Source: Tiliqua scincoides (lineage: Eukaryota; Chordata; Lepidosauria; Squamata; Scincidae). From it: a stretch of 64,000 nucleotides of DNA. Shown piece after piece: positions 44,628 to 54,962 of the stretch. The stretch spans positions 658,501 to 722,500 of the forward strand of contig NC_089822.1 in assembly GCF_035046505.1 (NCBI RefSeq), given 5' to 3'. The notes below the pieces were generated by a model that saw nothing but the letters and a program-made list of their open reading frames with translations, made no database searches and was not told the origin of the DNA. Every line of letters begins with the position of its first letter. The first letter of the stretch is position 1. Made by a program: the position numbers and the translations under genes.

Positions 44628-44800
44628 CTACAGCCAGTACTGTTTGCTGCAGATCTGAGGCAGCTGCTGGGGGAGGCGGGTTCTCTGCTTGTAGCCTGGG
44701 TCATAGTAGTCCCACTCAAACTGCCCCAACTGCTGGGGGTGCGGCTGGGCTGCGCTTGGAGACTCTTCACTGTCGGAGGACAGGATGCGCACAGAGATGC
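44628..44800 (-). CDS. Last coding exon of the unrecognised gene
   Basis: Acceptor cttgcag/gcatctctg. It encodes ISVRILSSDSEESPSAAQ, then QFEWDYYDPGYKQR, ending SKQYWL and TAG. Acidic-serine and aromatic motifs suggest a conserved cytosolic tail. The strongest of the three exons. Confidence 0.65.
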
Positions 44801-47800
44801 CTGCAAGACACAAGTGGCAGTGGAGGAGAGGCGGCTGGGATGCCTCACAGACCTCCCTTTTGCTTGCTCAGCAATTACCTTCTTTGAACTCAGAAGAAAA
44901 TTAAGCCTTCAGAAGCTCCCAAAGGGATGAGATTCCAGCAAAAAATGAATTTGTTGCAAGTGTTATCAATGCCATTTAGGTTCACACTGCCAAAACCAGT
45001 TTTTTGGTTACCAGAATTCAAAGATTCTTGGCAAGTTGGAGGAAAGAATGGCAATAAAGAGGCTGGAATATGACACATGAAGCGGGCCATGTCTGGTGTG
45101 GCAGAGAAGACTGCAGAATGCAGACCTCGCTCAGAGGGGGACTGGGGCACTAGATCAGAGCAATCTACCCAGGATCAGGCTCTCCATGCATCAGCTCCCC
45201 TCACCCATTCACACCTCAAGACACTCAGTCTAGAGCCAAGTACTGAACAGATGCTGCAGTGACTACTCATGCAAACAAGCCAAGCTACAAGACACCAGCC
45301 TTCTCCCCCTTCCCACTTTATCTGGGGAATTGCAGAAGAATCTGAGACTTGGCAGCAAATTCCTTCCTAATCTTCAATTTGGTGATCATTTAGTCCCTGT
45401 GAGAAGCAAAATCCATCCCCCAAAGAGCTTTTAAAAATCAGGGTGCATTCTGTGCCTCCTTGGGACAATCCCTGATGACACCCTTCTTCCCCCCCCCCCC
45501 AAGCTCAGGGAGGGCACAAAAGACAAGAACATGGAGGTGTACAGAAGTTTTAGAAAAGCCAACCAAGCAATCGCACCTACCCAGGTATCTGCAAGGCCAT
45601 CTAAGACAGCAGCAAAAATAAATGTATGTTTGTTCCCCCCCCCCCCCAGGAGGTAAAGGACAAACCATGAACTGTCTGCATTAGGGCCTAGGAGAGGGGG
45701 GTAAAGGAGGTAATTTGTACCCAGGGCCAGGGTCACAAGGGGGGCCCAGGAGCCAAAGGAGTGGGCCCAGAAATTTCCTGGCATCTGACATTTTCCTATC
45801 TACTCAGACTTGTTGCCCACAAGGGATGTTGGGGGCACTACCATGATTTGGGATGCTGGGGACACTACTGATGGGGTGGGTAGACCTGAGCTCCAAAGAC
45901 TTTTCCATTCTGCCTGCCTGTCACCACCATCCCCCACTCTTTCACAGTTCCCTTTTTGTAAGGGAGCCCAAAAGAAACTTTGTACCCCAATTAAATTCCT
46001 CTCAAAGGCCCTGGACTGCATTACCAAGAATGCCTTGGGCAGAATATTCACACACATCCAGAGTGGCCCCTTTGAACTAACGAGTTTCTTTCCACAAGAT
46101 CTGTTGTAGACTGCAGTCCACTACAATGCGTGAAGTGAACTCCCACGCAGGGGGTGGTACAGACAGCTATAGAATTACCCCCCCACCCGCACCCCCCCCC
46201 CCACAACAGCAGCAAGAGAAAATGAAACCAGGCTGATCTGTAACAAGCCTAAAATCATACAGTCTTAACACAGCAACCATCACATCATAGTAATGCCCAG
46301 TCCATCAACGCTGCATTAACAAGCCAAGTCTTGATTCAACTGCCCCCCACTGTCCTATGAGGGTGTCAAGTTTAATTAGAAATTCTAGTTCAGGTTTTTC
46401 TTCTGCCTAATCCCCCTTTGAAGATTTTTCTGTGAGGGACTGTCACTTGGCAATCTCCAAGGGACAGAAATCATTCTGCTGGTAAGTTCAGCAGCTGATG
46501 AAAAGAAATGAGGGAGGAAATGGTTTATAAGCCATTTCTGCCCAATATTGCATATACACAACTGGGATAAAATGTGTACATCTGTGGGCTGGACAAAAAT
46601 GGGTTAAACAAGCAATTGAAAGCAAGAGGAACCCTGTTCATACAACCTCCCCAGGAATGGCAGATGGGCTCAAATAAATGGCTCTAGGGTGGACATGAAC
46701 CCCTACCTTTGTGCTTCTTGCTTGTGCTCACTGGAATGGCAAGCACCTGCCGAATGCCTTCACCTCACAAGATCTTCTCTGGGCTTTGCATAGCTATGTC
46801 CACCAGCCAGTCATCCCAGAAGGTCCCGACTTCTTCAGGCACCCTCAAGATCGCTTTCCAGCTTCACATTGCCCTTCTCTGAACAGAGGCTCCTGGGACT
46901 AAACATGGCAGGATCTAACCCACACCAAGCAGCCCTCTTCCCTCCCACCATTGATGGGCCACCTGGCAGCCGCTCACCTGCACTGGCTCCGAAGTTTGAA
47001 TCCAGACCTGGTCCCTGTGAGGCCGTGAAGTTGGCTGAATTGAGGCCAGTCCTCTCCTCATTGCGCTGGATGCTGCTGCCGTACTCAAAAGGTGCCAAGT
47101 GCACATGGGAGGGCCACACCGTCCTGCTGCAGCTGCGGAGCTTGCTCTGGGTGCTGGTGTGGCAGCTGCTGAAGCCCCTGCCTGGGACACCCTGCGCAGC
47201 AAAGGGGTCAGTTGCAGCTGGTAAGATGGCACCATTCAGTTGCCTCCCCCAAGGCATGTGCATGCCCTGCCTGCCAGGTAGCAAAGTGGTTTTTCTGGAA
47301 CAGGGACCCATTTATTCCTAAGGTCATGCTGGGGGAGAAAAGTCAGTCGCTGGGTGGCTCATAGGAATGGCCACCTTAGTCCTCAGTTGGCTACCCTGAG
47401 CTCTTGCTGTGTGCCACTTTCTAGACTTGACAGGCTGCTCCTAAGATGCTAGCCTTCATAGATGCCCTCTCCCATTGCAGGAGTAACCGGTTCCCCCAAC
47501 CCATGAAAGCACAAGGGCTTCCATTCCCACTGCAACTGGACAGGCTGGAACTCAGGGCATCTTCCCAAAATTACACCCTACTTTGGATGTTGGTTGGAAT
47601 GGACTTGGCTGTGGTCCATTCAATGGCAAGGGGTAAAGAGCGCCCATCAGTTCTGACAGCATCCAAGAGTAACAGAACAGGATAAGGCTTAAGTTTTGTG
47701 AAGGTGGGTGTAGGGGAGAGTGGCAGGAAAACAGCTGGCAAGGCTGGAAACCTGTTTAGGCAGGCGGGAAGAGCTGGGAAAGGGAGGAGGCTGGCCAGTT

Positions 47801-50574
47801 CGCCTCCCAGTCCCTCCCTGCTGCCTAACTGGTTCAGGATGTAAACCCTACAGAGCCCAGGTGGGACTTGCTTGCAGAAAAGAGGTGCTCAATCACAATG
47901 TGTTTCAGAAGCATGGTTAATACAAAAATAAAACATGGTCTTACAGAAACCTCCTGTTTCTGTCCACTGCAAAGACTGTTTGAGGGTGCCTTGGAAGACC
48001 CTGAAGAAAGGAAGAAGGGAAATTTCTCTGAAGTCCGGAATTTAACCACCACGTTTCTTAGGAGGACCACACTTTCCCCTTCAGTTCAGGAATACAGGCC
48101 AACCAGCAGTCACCCAGCAGGTTCAGAGTGAGTTCAAAATAAACACACTTAGGGCTCTTCCAGATTGTGGTAGGTCTACTTGAGAGTTATCTTGACCAGC
48201 ACTTGGCAGAGGCCCAGGCTCTGTGACTGCTAGAAACAGACAGTGGTCCTGAAATACCACGTGGCCACTTCCTAGGTGTCTGCACTGAAGAAAATGCAAC
48301 TTTGCATTTCCTTTCAGTCATAAGAACATAAGAACAGCCCCACTGGATCAGGCCATAGGCCCATCTAGTCCAGCTTCCTGTATCTCACAGCGGCCCACCA
48401 AATGCCCCAGGGAGCACACCAGATAACAAGAGACCTCATCCTGGTGCCCTCCCTTGCATCTGCCATTCTGACATAACCCATTTCTAAAATCAGGAGGTTG
48501 CGCATACACATCATGGCTTGTACCCCATAATAGATTTTTCCTCCAGAGACTTGTCCAATCCCCTTTTAAAGGCGTCCAGGCCAGACGCCATCACCACATC
48601 CTGTGGCAAGGAGTTCCACAGACCAACCACACGCTGAGTAAAGAAATATTTTCTGTCTGTCCTAACCCGCCCAACACTCAATTTTAGTGGATGTCCCCTG
48701 GTTCTGGTATTATGTGAGAGTGTAAAGAGCATCTCCCTATCCACTCTGTCCATCCCCTGCATAATTTTGTATGTCTCAATCATGTCCCCCCTCAGGCGCC
48801 TCTTTTCTAGGCTGAAGAGGCCCAAACGCCGTAGCCTTTCCTCATAAGGAAGGTGCCCCAGCCCCGTAATCATCTTAGTCGCTCTCTTTTGCACCTTTTC
48901 CATTTCCACTATGTCTTTTTTGAGATGCGGCGACCAAGGTAAGACAGGGCAGGGTCACCAAGACAGCCTGCAGAGAGAGACACTCTGAGAGTCTGGGGCA
49001 CTTACTTCCACCAGGCCCACTGATTAACTGGGCAGCAGGCCTCTAACCATCCTCAATCTGCCCATTCAGTCCTTGTTTGCAGCCTTAGCTTGGAGACAGA
49101 ACCGGGCATTGAACTGAAGCTCTCTGAAGTTCTGGAAGAGCCTGAAGAACAGCCCCTGCTCAATGGCTCCTATCTAATGGTTTCTAAAGTTCCTACCACT
49201 GTGCCCTGGGTAGGTAACTAGAACTGAAATGGGACCCCCCCCCCAAAGATGGTGATTTCTGGGAATTCACTCCACTCCAAAACTTCTGCTCACTCATTTT
49301 CAAAAGGGGGGGGGCAAAAAAGCTGCACTTTTTTTTTCTGGTGTATCCAAGAATTAAAGAGAGAAAACAGACTGACAAGTCCTAGAGAGAAGGGATCTGC
49401 CTGGAGTAGAAACAACTGTCAGTGTTAACATCAGAGCTGCAGTTCTGTGAAAGAGCCAGCCTGCAACACTCACACCCAGACGTGCACCAAGAGAGAAAGC
49501 ATGAAAGGCAAGGCTGGTTTTGTGCAGAAGACTCCCATCCACCCAGCAACATGATCTAGGGCAAGTATACTCTGAAGTAAACCCCACCAAGTCCAGTGGG
49601 ACTTACTCCTAGGAGGATGCATACACCACATCAGTTATTGGGGGCCACTCTCATCTATCTACTGACAGGCACCCCACCGCCAGAGTTCACTATCAGTTTG
49701 AACACAAAACAAGGTAGCAGTCTCTGCATTCCTCTGGGGCTCCCCAGGAATGCCAAAGCAGAGATATTTGTGAACTGAAAGAACCTGATGCAGAGTGAAC
49801 AGGCCTCCCAAGCCACAAAATGCTGAGATGTCTGTCGGAAAAACAACAACAGAACACGGGGGGCTTCTTGAGCCAGTGGGGTGTGAGAGCTGCGGAAACA
49901 CATTTTGTGGCGGGTTCCTTTTGTCCCTCCTGTTTCAGAGGCCTGGGCAGAGAGAGATCTTGTCCCTCAAGCCACAGGGCAAGAGGCCACCCATGGTCAG
50001 CTCTGCACTCTCCAAAGATGGAAAGGACCAGAAATCTCCACAAGGGTAGAGGTACCAGTGTTGCCTGGAGCACAGCCCATGGGAAGGGGAGCCAGAGGAA
50101 ACTGTGCCCACAGGAGGCTTCCACACACACACACACCCCCCGCCATACACTTACACGAGAACCTGTGGTGGTGACAGGGGAGTTGGGAGGCACCAACACG
50201 GGGTGCTTGTTGAGGTCACTGGCAGAGGAAGCAGTTCCTTGGCTGCAGAGGGGGGGTCTGGGCCCCAGAGGCTCTCTCCAGCCGCGCAGTCCAGCAGCCC
50301 CCCCAGGACGCGGAGAGGTCAGGAGCCTGGCTGCTGGAGTCCAGAGCGGCTGGCCGTGCCTGGCCACAGCGCCACTGGGGAGCACCTGGAGGAGCGGAGG
50401 GGAAGTGGGGGGAGCCTGGCCGGGCGCCTTCCCTGAGCCCCTCGGCCAGGCCGGCCTCCAGCGCAGCACAGAAAGCCCGTTCAGGAGGAAGAGGAGGGCG
50501 AGGCAGAGCACCAGCAGGCCCACCAGCAGGCGCAGAGTGCCCTGCAAGGCCTCCAGGCCTCCCAAGGGCTCCAT
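44628..50574 (-). CDS. Unrecognised three-exon gene, predicted 268-aa single-pass membrane protein
   Basis: Exons on the minus strand: 50574-50155, 47191-46978 and 44800-44628 (420, 214 and 173 nt). Donors are CGT/GTAAGT and GCAG/GTGAGC, acceptors gctgcgcag and gtcttgcag. Phases agree and the sum is 807 nt, 268 codons plus stop. The ATG at 50,574 has a strong context (ggcATGg) and lies in a CpG island. A Leu-rich segment at about residues 16-37 (LLVGLLVLCLALLFLLNGLS) followed by RWR suggests a membrane anchor with the tail in the cytosol. Residues 40-140 are Pro/Gly/Ala-rich and probably disordered. The C-terminal part is the most gene-like: SSDSEES, then FEWDYYDPGYK at 239-249, ending SKQYWL. 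I cannot name the family. I do not see DNAJB5, the mammalian neighbour, here. Confidence 0.6.
46978..47191 (-). CDS. Middle coding exon of the unrecognised gene
   Basis: 214 nt, from gctgcgcag/ggtgtc to gtgcag/gtgagc. It encodes GFSSCHTSTQSKLRSC, HVHLAPFEYGSSIQRNEERT and LDSNFGASA, joining in phase to ISVRIL of the last exon. Confidence 0.6.
48320..48945 (-). mobile_element. CR1 LINE, 3' end, well preserved
   Basis: An intact 132-codon minus-strand frame from EKVQKRATKMITGLGHL to LEEKSIMGYKP, the end of CR1 ORF2, then the CR1 3' region and tail. 5'-truncated. It lies in an intron of the unrecognised minus-strand gene, in the same orientation. The open frame suggests it is one of the youngest CR1 copies here. 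Confidence 0.9.
50155..50574 (-). CDS. First coding exon of the unrecognised gene
   Basis: From ATG (MEPLGGLEALQGTLRLL) through the membrane segment to PNSPVTTTGSR, ending CGT/GTAAGT. The frame stays open upstream of the ATG but has only a TTG there, so the ATG at 50,574 is preferred. GC-rich context means a long open frame is partly expected; this is the least certain exon. Confidence 0.5.
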
Positions 50575-51400
50575 GCCGGGCAGGGCTAGCGGGCGAGCCA
50601 AGGCTGCTGGGCAGCGTGCAGGGCGCAGGCGGGGGAGTATTCGTGAGCGAGAACCACCCGCAGGGGGATGGACGCAGCGGCCTCCCGTGGACTGGAATGC
50701 AGGTGCCGCCCCTCGACTGGGCGGGGCGGGGAGGAAGCTCCTGGAAGCTCCTTCGCCGCGTCCCCTCGCTGCGCCTGGCCTCAGCTGAGCGGGGCTCGGG
50801 GTCGCCCCGGAGGGGCTGCGGGAGGCTCGGCTCAGCAGGGCCGCCTGAGGGCCCGGCCCGACCCAGTTCCCCGCCGGCGCAGCTGTGCCGATGGGGCGCA
50901 GCGAACACGCGTGCTGCGCCGGTGCTGGGGGCGGGCGGGGCAGCCCTGCCAGCGCGAGTCCTCCTCCTGCCCCGCCCGACTCCCGCGACCCGCCCAGAGC
51001 CGAGAGCAGACGCGAGCCGGGCCGGCGGGAGCGAAGTCCTCCTCTGCACCTCCGCGGGGGTCCCGGCCGGTGGCGGAGCAGCCAGCCTGGCAGGGAGGCT
51101 CAGCGCGGCCGGCCCCTCCCTTCGGAGCCGCCTGCCCGCCGGCCGCGCTGAACCTCCCTGCCAGGCTGTCTGCTTCCCCCCCCCAGCTACGCCACCGCCG
51201 CAGCCTCTCCGACGGGCACCCGCAGCCCGACCCCCGCCTCCTCGCCGGCCCTCCGCGCTGCTTCGCGCTGCCTCGTCCTCCCTGCTGCCCTTTGAGGAGG
51301 GGGCGCCTGCTCGTCGCCCGCCTGGGTTCCCGGGGAGGCAGGACGGAGGACGGGCGGGGAGTGCGGAAGCGAGCGGACCCTCCCTGGCGGCCTCAAGCGC
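50200..51400 (-). promoter_or_regulatory. Second CpG island, probable promoter of the unrecognised gene
   Basis: A 1.2-kb CpG-dense block that includes the first coding exon of the minus-strand gene. The start of transcription is probably between 50,640 and 51,200. Long open frames on both strands here are a by-product of base composition. It contains a 36-bp imperfect inverted repeat at 51,077-51,174. Confidence 0.6.
51077..51174. repeat. GC-rich 36-bp inverted repeat in the CpG island
   Basis: The arms 51,077-51,112 and 51,139-51,174 pair at 34 of 36 positions around a 26-base loop. Arm core: ggcagggaggctcagcgcgg. It could form a cruciform or an RNA hairpin if transcribed. Confidence 0.75.
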
Positions 51401-51401
51401 A

Positions 51402-51470
51402 AGGGACATTTCTCCACCCAGCGTGTGGTTGGTCTGTGGAACTCCTCGCCACAGGATGTGGTGCTGAGAC
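51402..51470 (+). mobile_element. CR1 fragment
   Basis: A short piece, cagcgtgtggttggtctgtg and aactcctcgccacagg, identical in kind to the CR1 ORF2 end elsewhere in the window. It sits at the edge of the CpG island. Confidence 0.7.
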
Positions 51471-51639
51471 CCCCCGGAGGCCTCTGCAGGGGCCTGGGAC
51501 TGGGCAGGTGATGGCGGTGGAGCCTTCACGGGTGCCCACCCGTGCTGGGTACAGGCACAGCCTCCTGGTCTTGGGAAGGGGGAGCCCATAGGGCATCTGC
51601 CTGCTGCTGCCTGCGAAGGAGCCCCATTTCCCTTGGGAT

Positions 51640-52400
51640 GGGAAAAGCAGTGGCAGCAGAAGAGCCCCGCGGGATCGGGCCCACGCAGGCCACCAAGGCC
51701 AGCTCCAGCAGCTCCCAGTGGCCCCCCCCCATGCCTCCTGGAGCACCCAAGACCTCAGGAGACCCACACCCAGCACCGTCCCTTGTGTCTGGCATGCAGA
51801 CAGCCCGCTTCTGAAACAAGAAGAGCCCCGCTGGATCAGGCCAAAGGCCCATCTCACAGTGGCCCACCAAATGCTTCAGGGCGCACACTAGATAACAGAC
51901 ACAACCTGTGTCGCGGTGCCCTCCCCTGCATCTGGCAATCAGAGGCAGCTGCCTCTAAAACCAAGAGCTTACAACATGCCTACCATGACTTGAAACCCAT
52001 GAGGAACATTTTGTCCAGAAATATGTCCAATCCCCACTTAAAGGTATCCAGGCAAGATGGCATCACTACATTCTGTGGCAAGGAGTTCCACAGACCCATT
52101 ATACACTGAGTAAAGAAATATTTTTTAAATATTTTTAAATATTGTCTAACTCTCCCAAGACTCAACTTCCATGGCTGTCCCCTGGTCCTGGTGTTATGTG
52201 AGAGGGAAAAGGGTGTCTCTCTATCCACTGTCCATCCCCTGCATGATTTTGTATGTCTCAATCACGTCCCCTCTCAGGCGACTCTTTTCTAGGCTGAAGA
52301 GCCCCAAACACTGTAGCCTTTCCTCCTAAGGAAGGTGCCCCAGCCCAGTAATTCTTTTGGTTACTCTCTTTTGCACCTTTTCCATTTCCACTATATCCTG
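51640..52400 (-). mobile_element. CR1 LINE 3' ends (two copies, minus)
   Basis: From about 51,820 a clear copy: ccccgctggatcaggccaaa, accaaatgcttcagggcgca, then minus-strand ORF2 text MRHTKSCRGWTVDRETPFSL. The preceding stretch from 51,640 (agagccccgcgggatcgggc) is a more diverged copy of the same 3' end, so two insertions lie side by side. Confidence 0.75.
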
Positions 52401-52401
52401 A

Positions 52402-52500
52402 GACATGCCCACTAGATTAGGCCCAAGGGGCCACCTAGTCCAGCATCCTGAGACCTGCAGTGACCCACCAGCTGCCCCTGGGAAGCTTGCAAGGAGAAAG
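52402..52500 (-). mobile_element. Diverged CR1/L3-like 3' end fragment
   Basis: ccaaggggccacctagtcca and gacctgcagtgacccaccag resemble the CR1 3' region with many changes. Confidence 0.45.
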
Positions 52501-52859
52501 GAAGGAGGGCAGACTCCTCTCCGGTGGGCTGCTCCCCTCCATTATTGCTGCTGCTGGGTTTGCTGGTAGCCACCATGATGCGTAACAGCCCTCTGGGCCT
52601 GCATGAATGGGTCCAGCCCCCCTGGAACACCACCCATGTCATCACCATGCCTTCCACAGGCTAATTACATGTCATGCAAGGAAACAGCTGCAGCCCCAAC
52701 CAGTTCTCCAAAGCCATGTTTAAGTTCTGGAGTGAGTGAACTGGTTGTAATGAAGAGGGAGCATACAGAGGGGGCCTTTCCTTTATATTCTGAATAGCCA
52801 TAGCAACCACTCCATATCTGGATGGGGGGGGGGGTTGGTTGGTTGAAACCCTCTCTCTC

Positions 52860-52990
52860 TTCTATACTGCCTTTGCTCCGAGGAGCTCAGGGTGATGTCT
52901 ATAGCTCCTAACCCCTCACAACAACCCTGTGAGGTAGGTGAGGCTGAGAAACAGTGACTGACCCAAGGTCACCCAGGAGGTGTCACGGCC
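52860..52990 (+). repeat. CORE-SINE/L2-like fragment
   Basis: aacaaccctgtgaggtaggt, then gactgacccaaggtcaccca, a widespread amniote repeat motif. Similar text occurs at about 33,175 in VCP intron 13. The exact family is uncertain. Confidence 0.45.
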
Positions 52991-54640
52991 AGAGCCCCGG
53001 TGGCTGGCACCAGAGCGTGATGATGGAGGTCTTCCAGGGACCACACGCAGACAGGTTGGCAGCTGGGGTTCCTCCAGGCTTTCAGGCAAGACTGTAGCTG
53101 TGTCCCTGGAGGAGTGTGCCTGCATAGGAGCTCTGCAACCCCATCCCCACCCCTGAAACCCCATCCTGTCTGTATTGCCAGCTTTGCCACAAGCCCTCTA
53201 GATGTGCACTGCCAGGTGCCACCTTCTGCAAAGGACATGCACTGCTCACACCTGTGGGCCTCCTCTCACAAGCAAACGGTGTGTTGCTGTGCCCCCTTCC
53301 CCCAGCACAAGATTCAGAGATCAACTCTGTGCAGCAGCACTGTGGTGCCTGGAGTGCTGGCAAACTGCTTCAGGGACTGGCTTAGGGCTCCTGGTGGTCC
53401 TGCAGCCATTCTGAGCAGTGTATGACGGGCTGTGCTCCCTGCTGCTGCTTATTGTTCGCGGGAGGCAGCTGGGCAGTCAGGGTAGCCCTGACTGGGCTGT
53501 GAGGGTGCACATCCCAGGCTCCCTTTCCAGGTGACTGCATGGACCCCTCCCAATCACCAGCAGGCTCTGTGATTGAAGAGAGAGAGAGCATGTGTGAGAC
53601 AAAGGGGCTGCACATGGTTCCCCCTCATTTTGTCATAACGCCCCTGTGAGGTCCTTTAGGGTGAGGGGATGCCGTGGGGCTTAGTGGTCACCCGCATAGC
53701 CTTGGGCCCTGCAGGGAGTTGAATCTGAGCCTCCCTGGCCTGCACCCAGGCCCTGTGCTGCTCTCCTATTTTGGGTGCAGGTCGTGTGCATGTGTGAGTC
53801 CACAAAGAGAGAAGGAGGCGCACCTCCAAGTCTGGCTGGATCCCAGCTAAGAGATAGCTGGAGGCGGTGTGTGGGTTGGTGGGCTGCAAATAAACACCCA
53901 GCAAGTGTGGGTGTTGTGCAAGGTGCGAAGTGAGGCACTCAGGAACACAGAGGCGAGGTGGCATCCTGCTCAATAAGCCCTCTCTGTGCAGGTGGGAAGT
54001 GTGACAGCTCTGGGAGCAGAAGAGGATCCTCCTAGGAAGGGTTGCTGGGTCTCCTGCCCAGGGCAGCTGCATTCAGGGAGCAAGTGCTGCTGCTGGAGGG
54101 GCTCGCCTTTCTCCTGCATTCCCCTTGTGCAACAGCCAGTTCAGAGGTCCGGTCCTGGGAGGGGCAGGTGCACCACTTTCCCCCAGTTTGGTTCCTTTCT
54201 CAGTAGTTCCCAACATGCCTGAAGCTGCGGAATCATGAGCAAGGACCCCTGTCCTCTTGGAGTGAGGAGGGGCAGAGTGGAGCGTCCAGTGTTTTCCCCA
54301 CTGGGGTGTTCTTGCCGGGTGCAGCCTTGTACAACGTTGACGCAACCAAATTCTGGAGTGCTTCATCCAAAATGTACCAGTTTGGAGAACAGAACCTGAA
54401 TCTTGGTCTTGCAGCACATCTTAACTCCATTAAATGCAGAGGAGCATTTGGGAGTGTGGCTCATGTGTGATGTGCTTGGAAATGCAGAGCATGGTGGTCT
54501 CAAACCACATCTGGCACTTGCAGTCTGAAGGGATGCTCTGAAGGGATGACTTCACAACTATTCTGTGGGGTACACTCTGCATCCCACAACAAAGAGCTAT
54601 GTGTCTAAATATGAACACAAGGGGACCCCCCCCCAGTGGC
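52991..54640. other. Intergenic, no recognised element
   Basis: About 1.65 kb of moderately GC-rich sequence. Several open frames exist on both strands; none shows a domain or splice structure I recognise. Confidence 0.5.
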
Positions 54641-54736
54641 CTGCTAGGTTCGGAGCCTGTGGCGTGCCAAGGTCATTTGGCACCTGGGGCCCATACATTT
54701 TTGGCACCAAATTATGACAAAATTATTTTCAGTAAT

Positions 54737-54944
54737 GTTTAATTTAAAGTTTTTTGTTGTTGTTGTTGAAAATATATTTTTAATAAGTGTAGATTGCTTA
54801 AGAATTGATAACTAAATTTTTGTATGATATTATAACAGAACAAAGAAATGTAGTTTGAGATTTCCACATTTGCCACACAACCTGTAATATCTTTATTTCT
54901 GTTTGTAATTGTAATTAATATAATACAATAAAAACATAGATTAA
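54737..54944 (+). mobile_element. Short retro-insertion with 18-bp target duplication
   Basis: A 208-bp AT-rich segment flanked by an exact 18-bp direct repeat aaaattattttcagtaat (54,719-54,736 and 54,945-54,962). It ends acaataaaaacatagatta, an A-rich, poly(A)-signal-like tail. The pattern fits an L1-mobilised, 5'-truncated insertion; the source is not recognised. Confidence 0.6.
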
Positions 54945-54962
54945 AAAATTATTTTCAGTAAT

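Noticed and set aside
48511-48909. 132-codon minus frame as a host gene
   Set aside because: It is the C-terminal end of CR1 ORF2; the same protein text recurs at five or more places in the window.
50575-50601. Upstream start of the unidentified gene at 50,601 (ARPLALPGM)
   Set aside because: The codon at that place is TTG; the first ATG in frame is at 50,574 and has a strong Kozak context.
50216-51591. Open frames of 457 (minus) and 307 (plus) codons
   Set aside because: Both arise from the base composition of the second CpG island, overlap each other on opposite strands, and the plus frame runs into a CR1 fragment.
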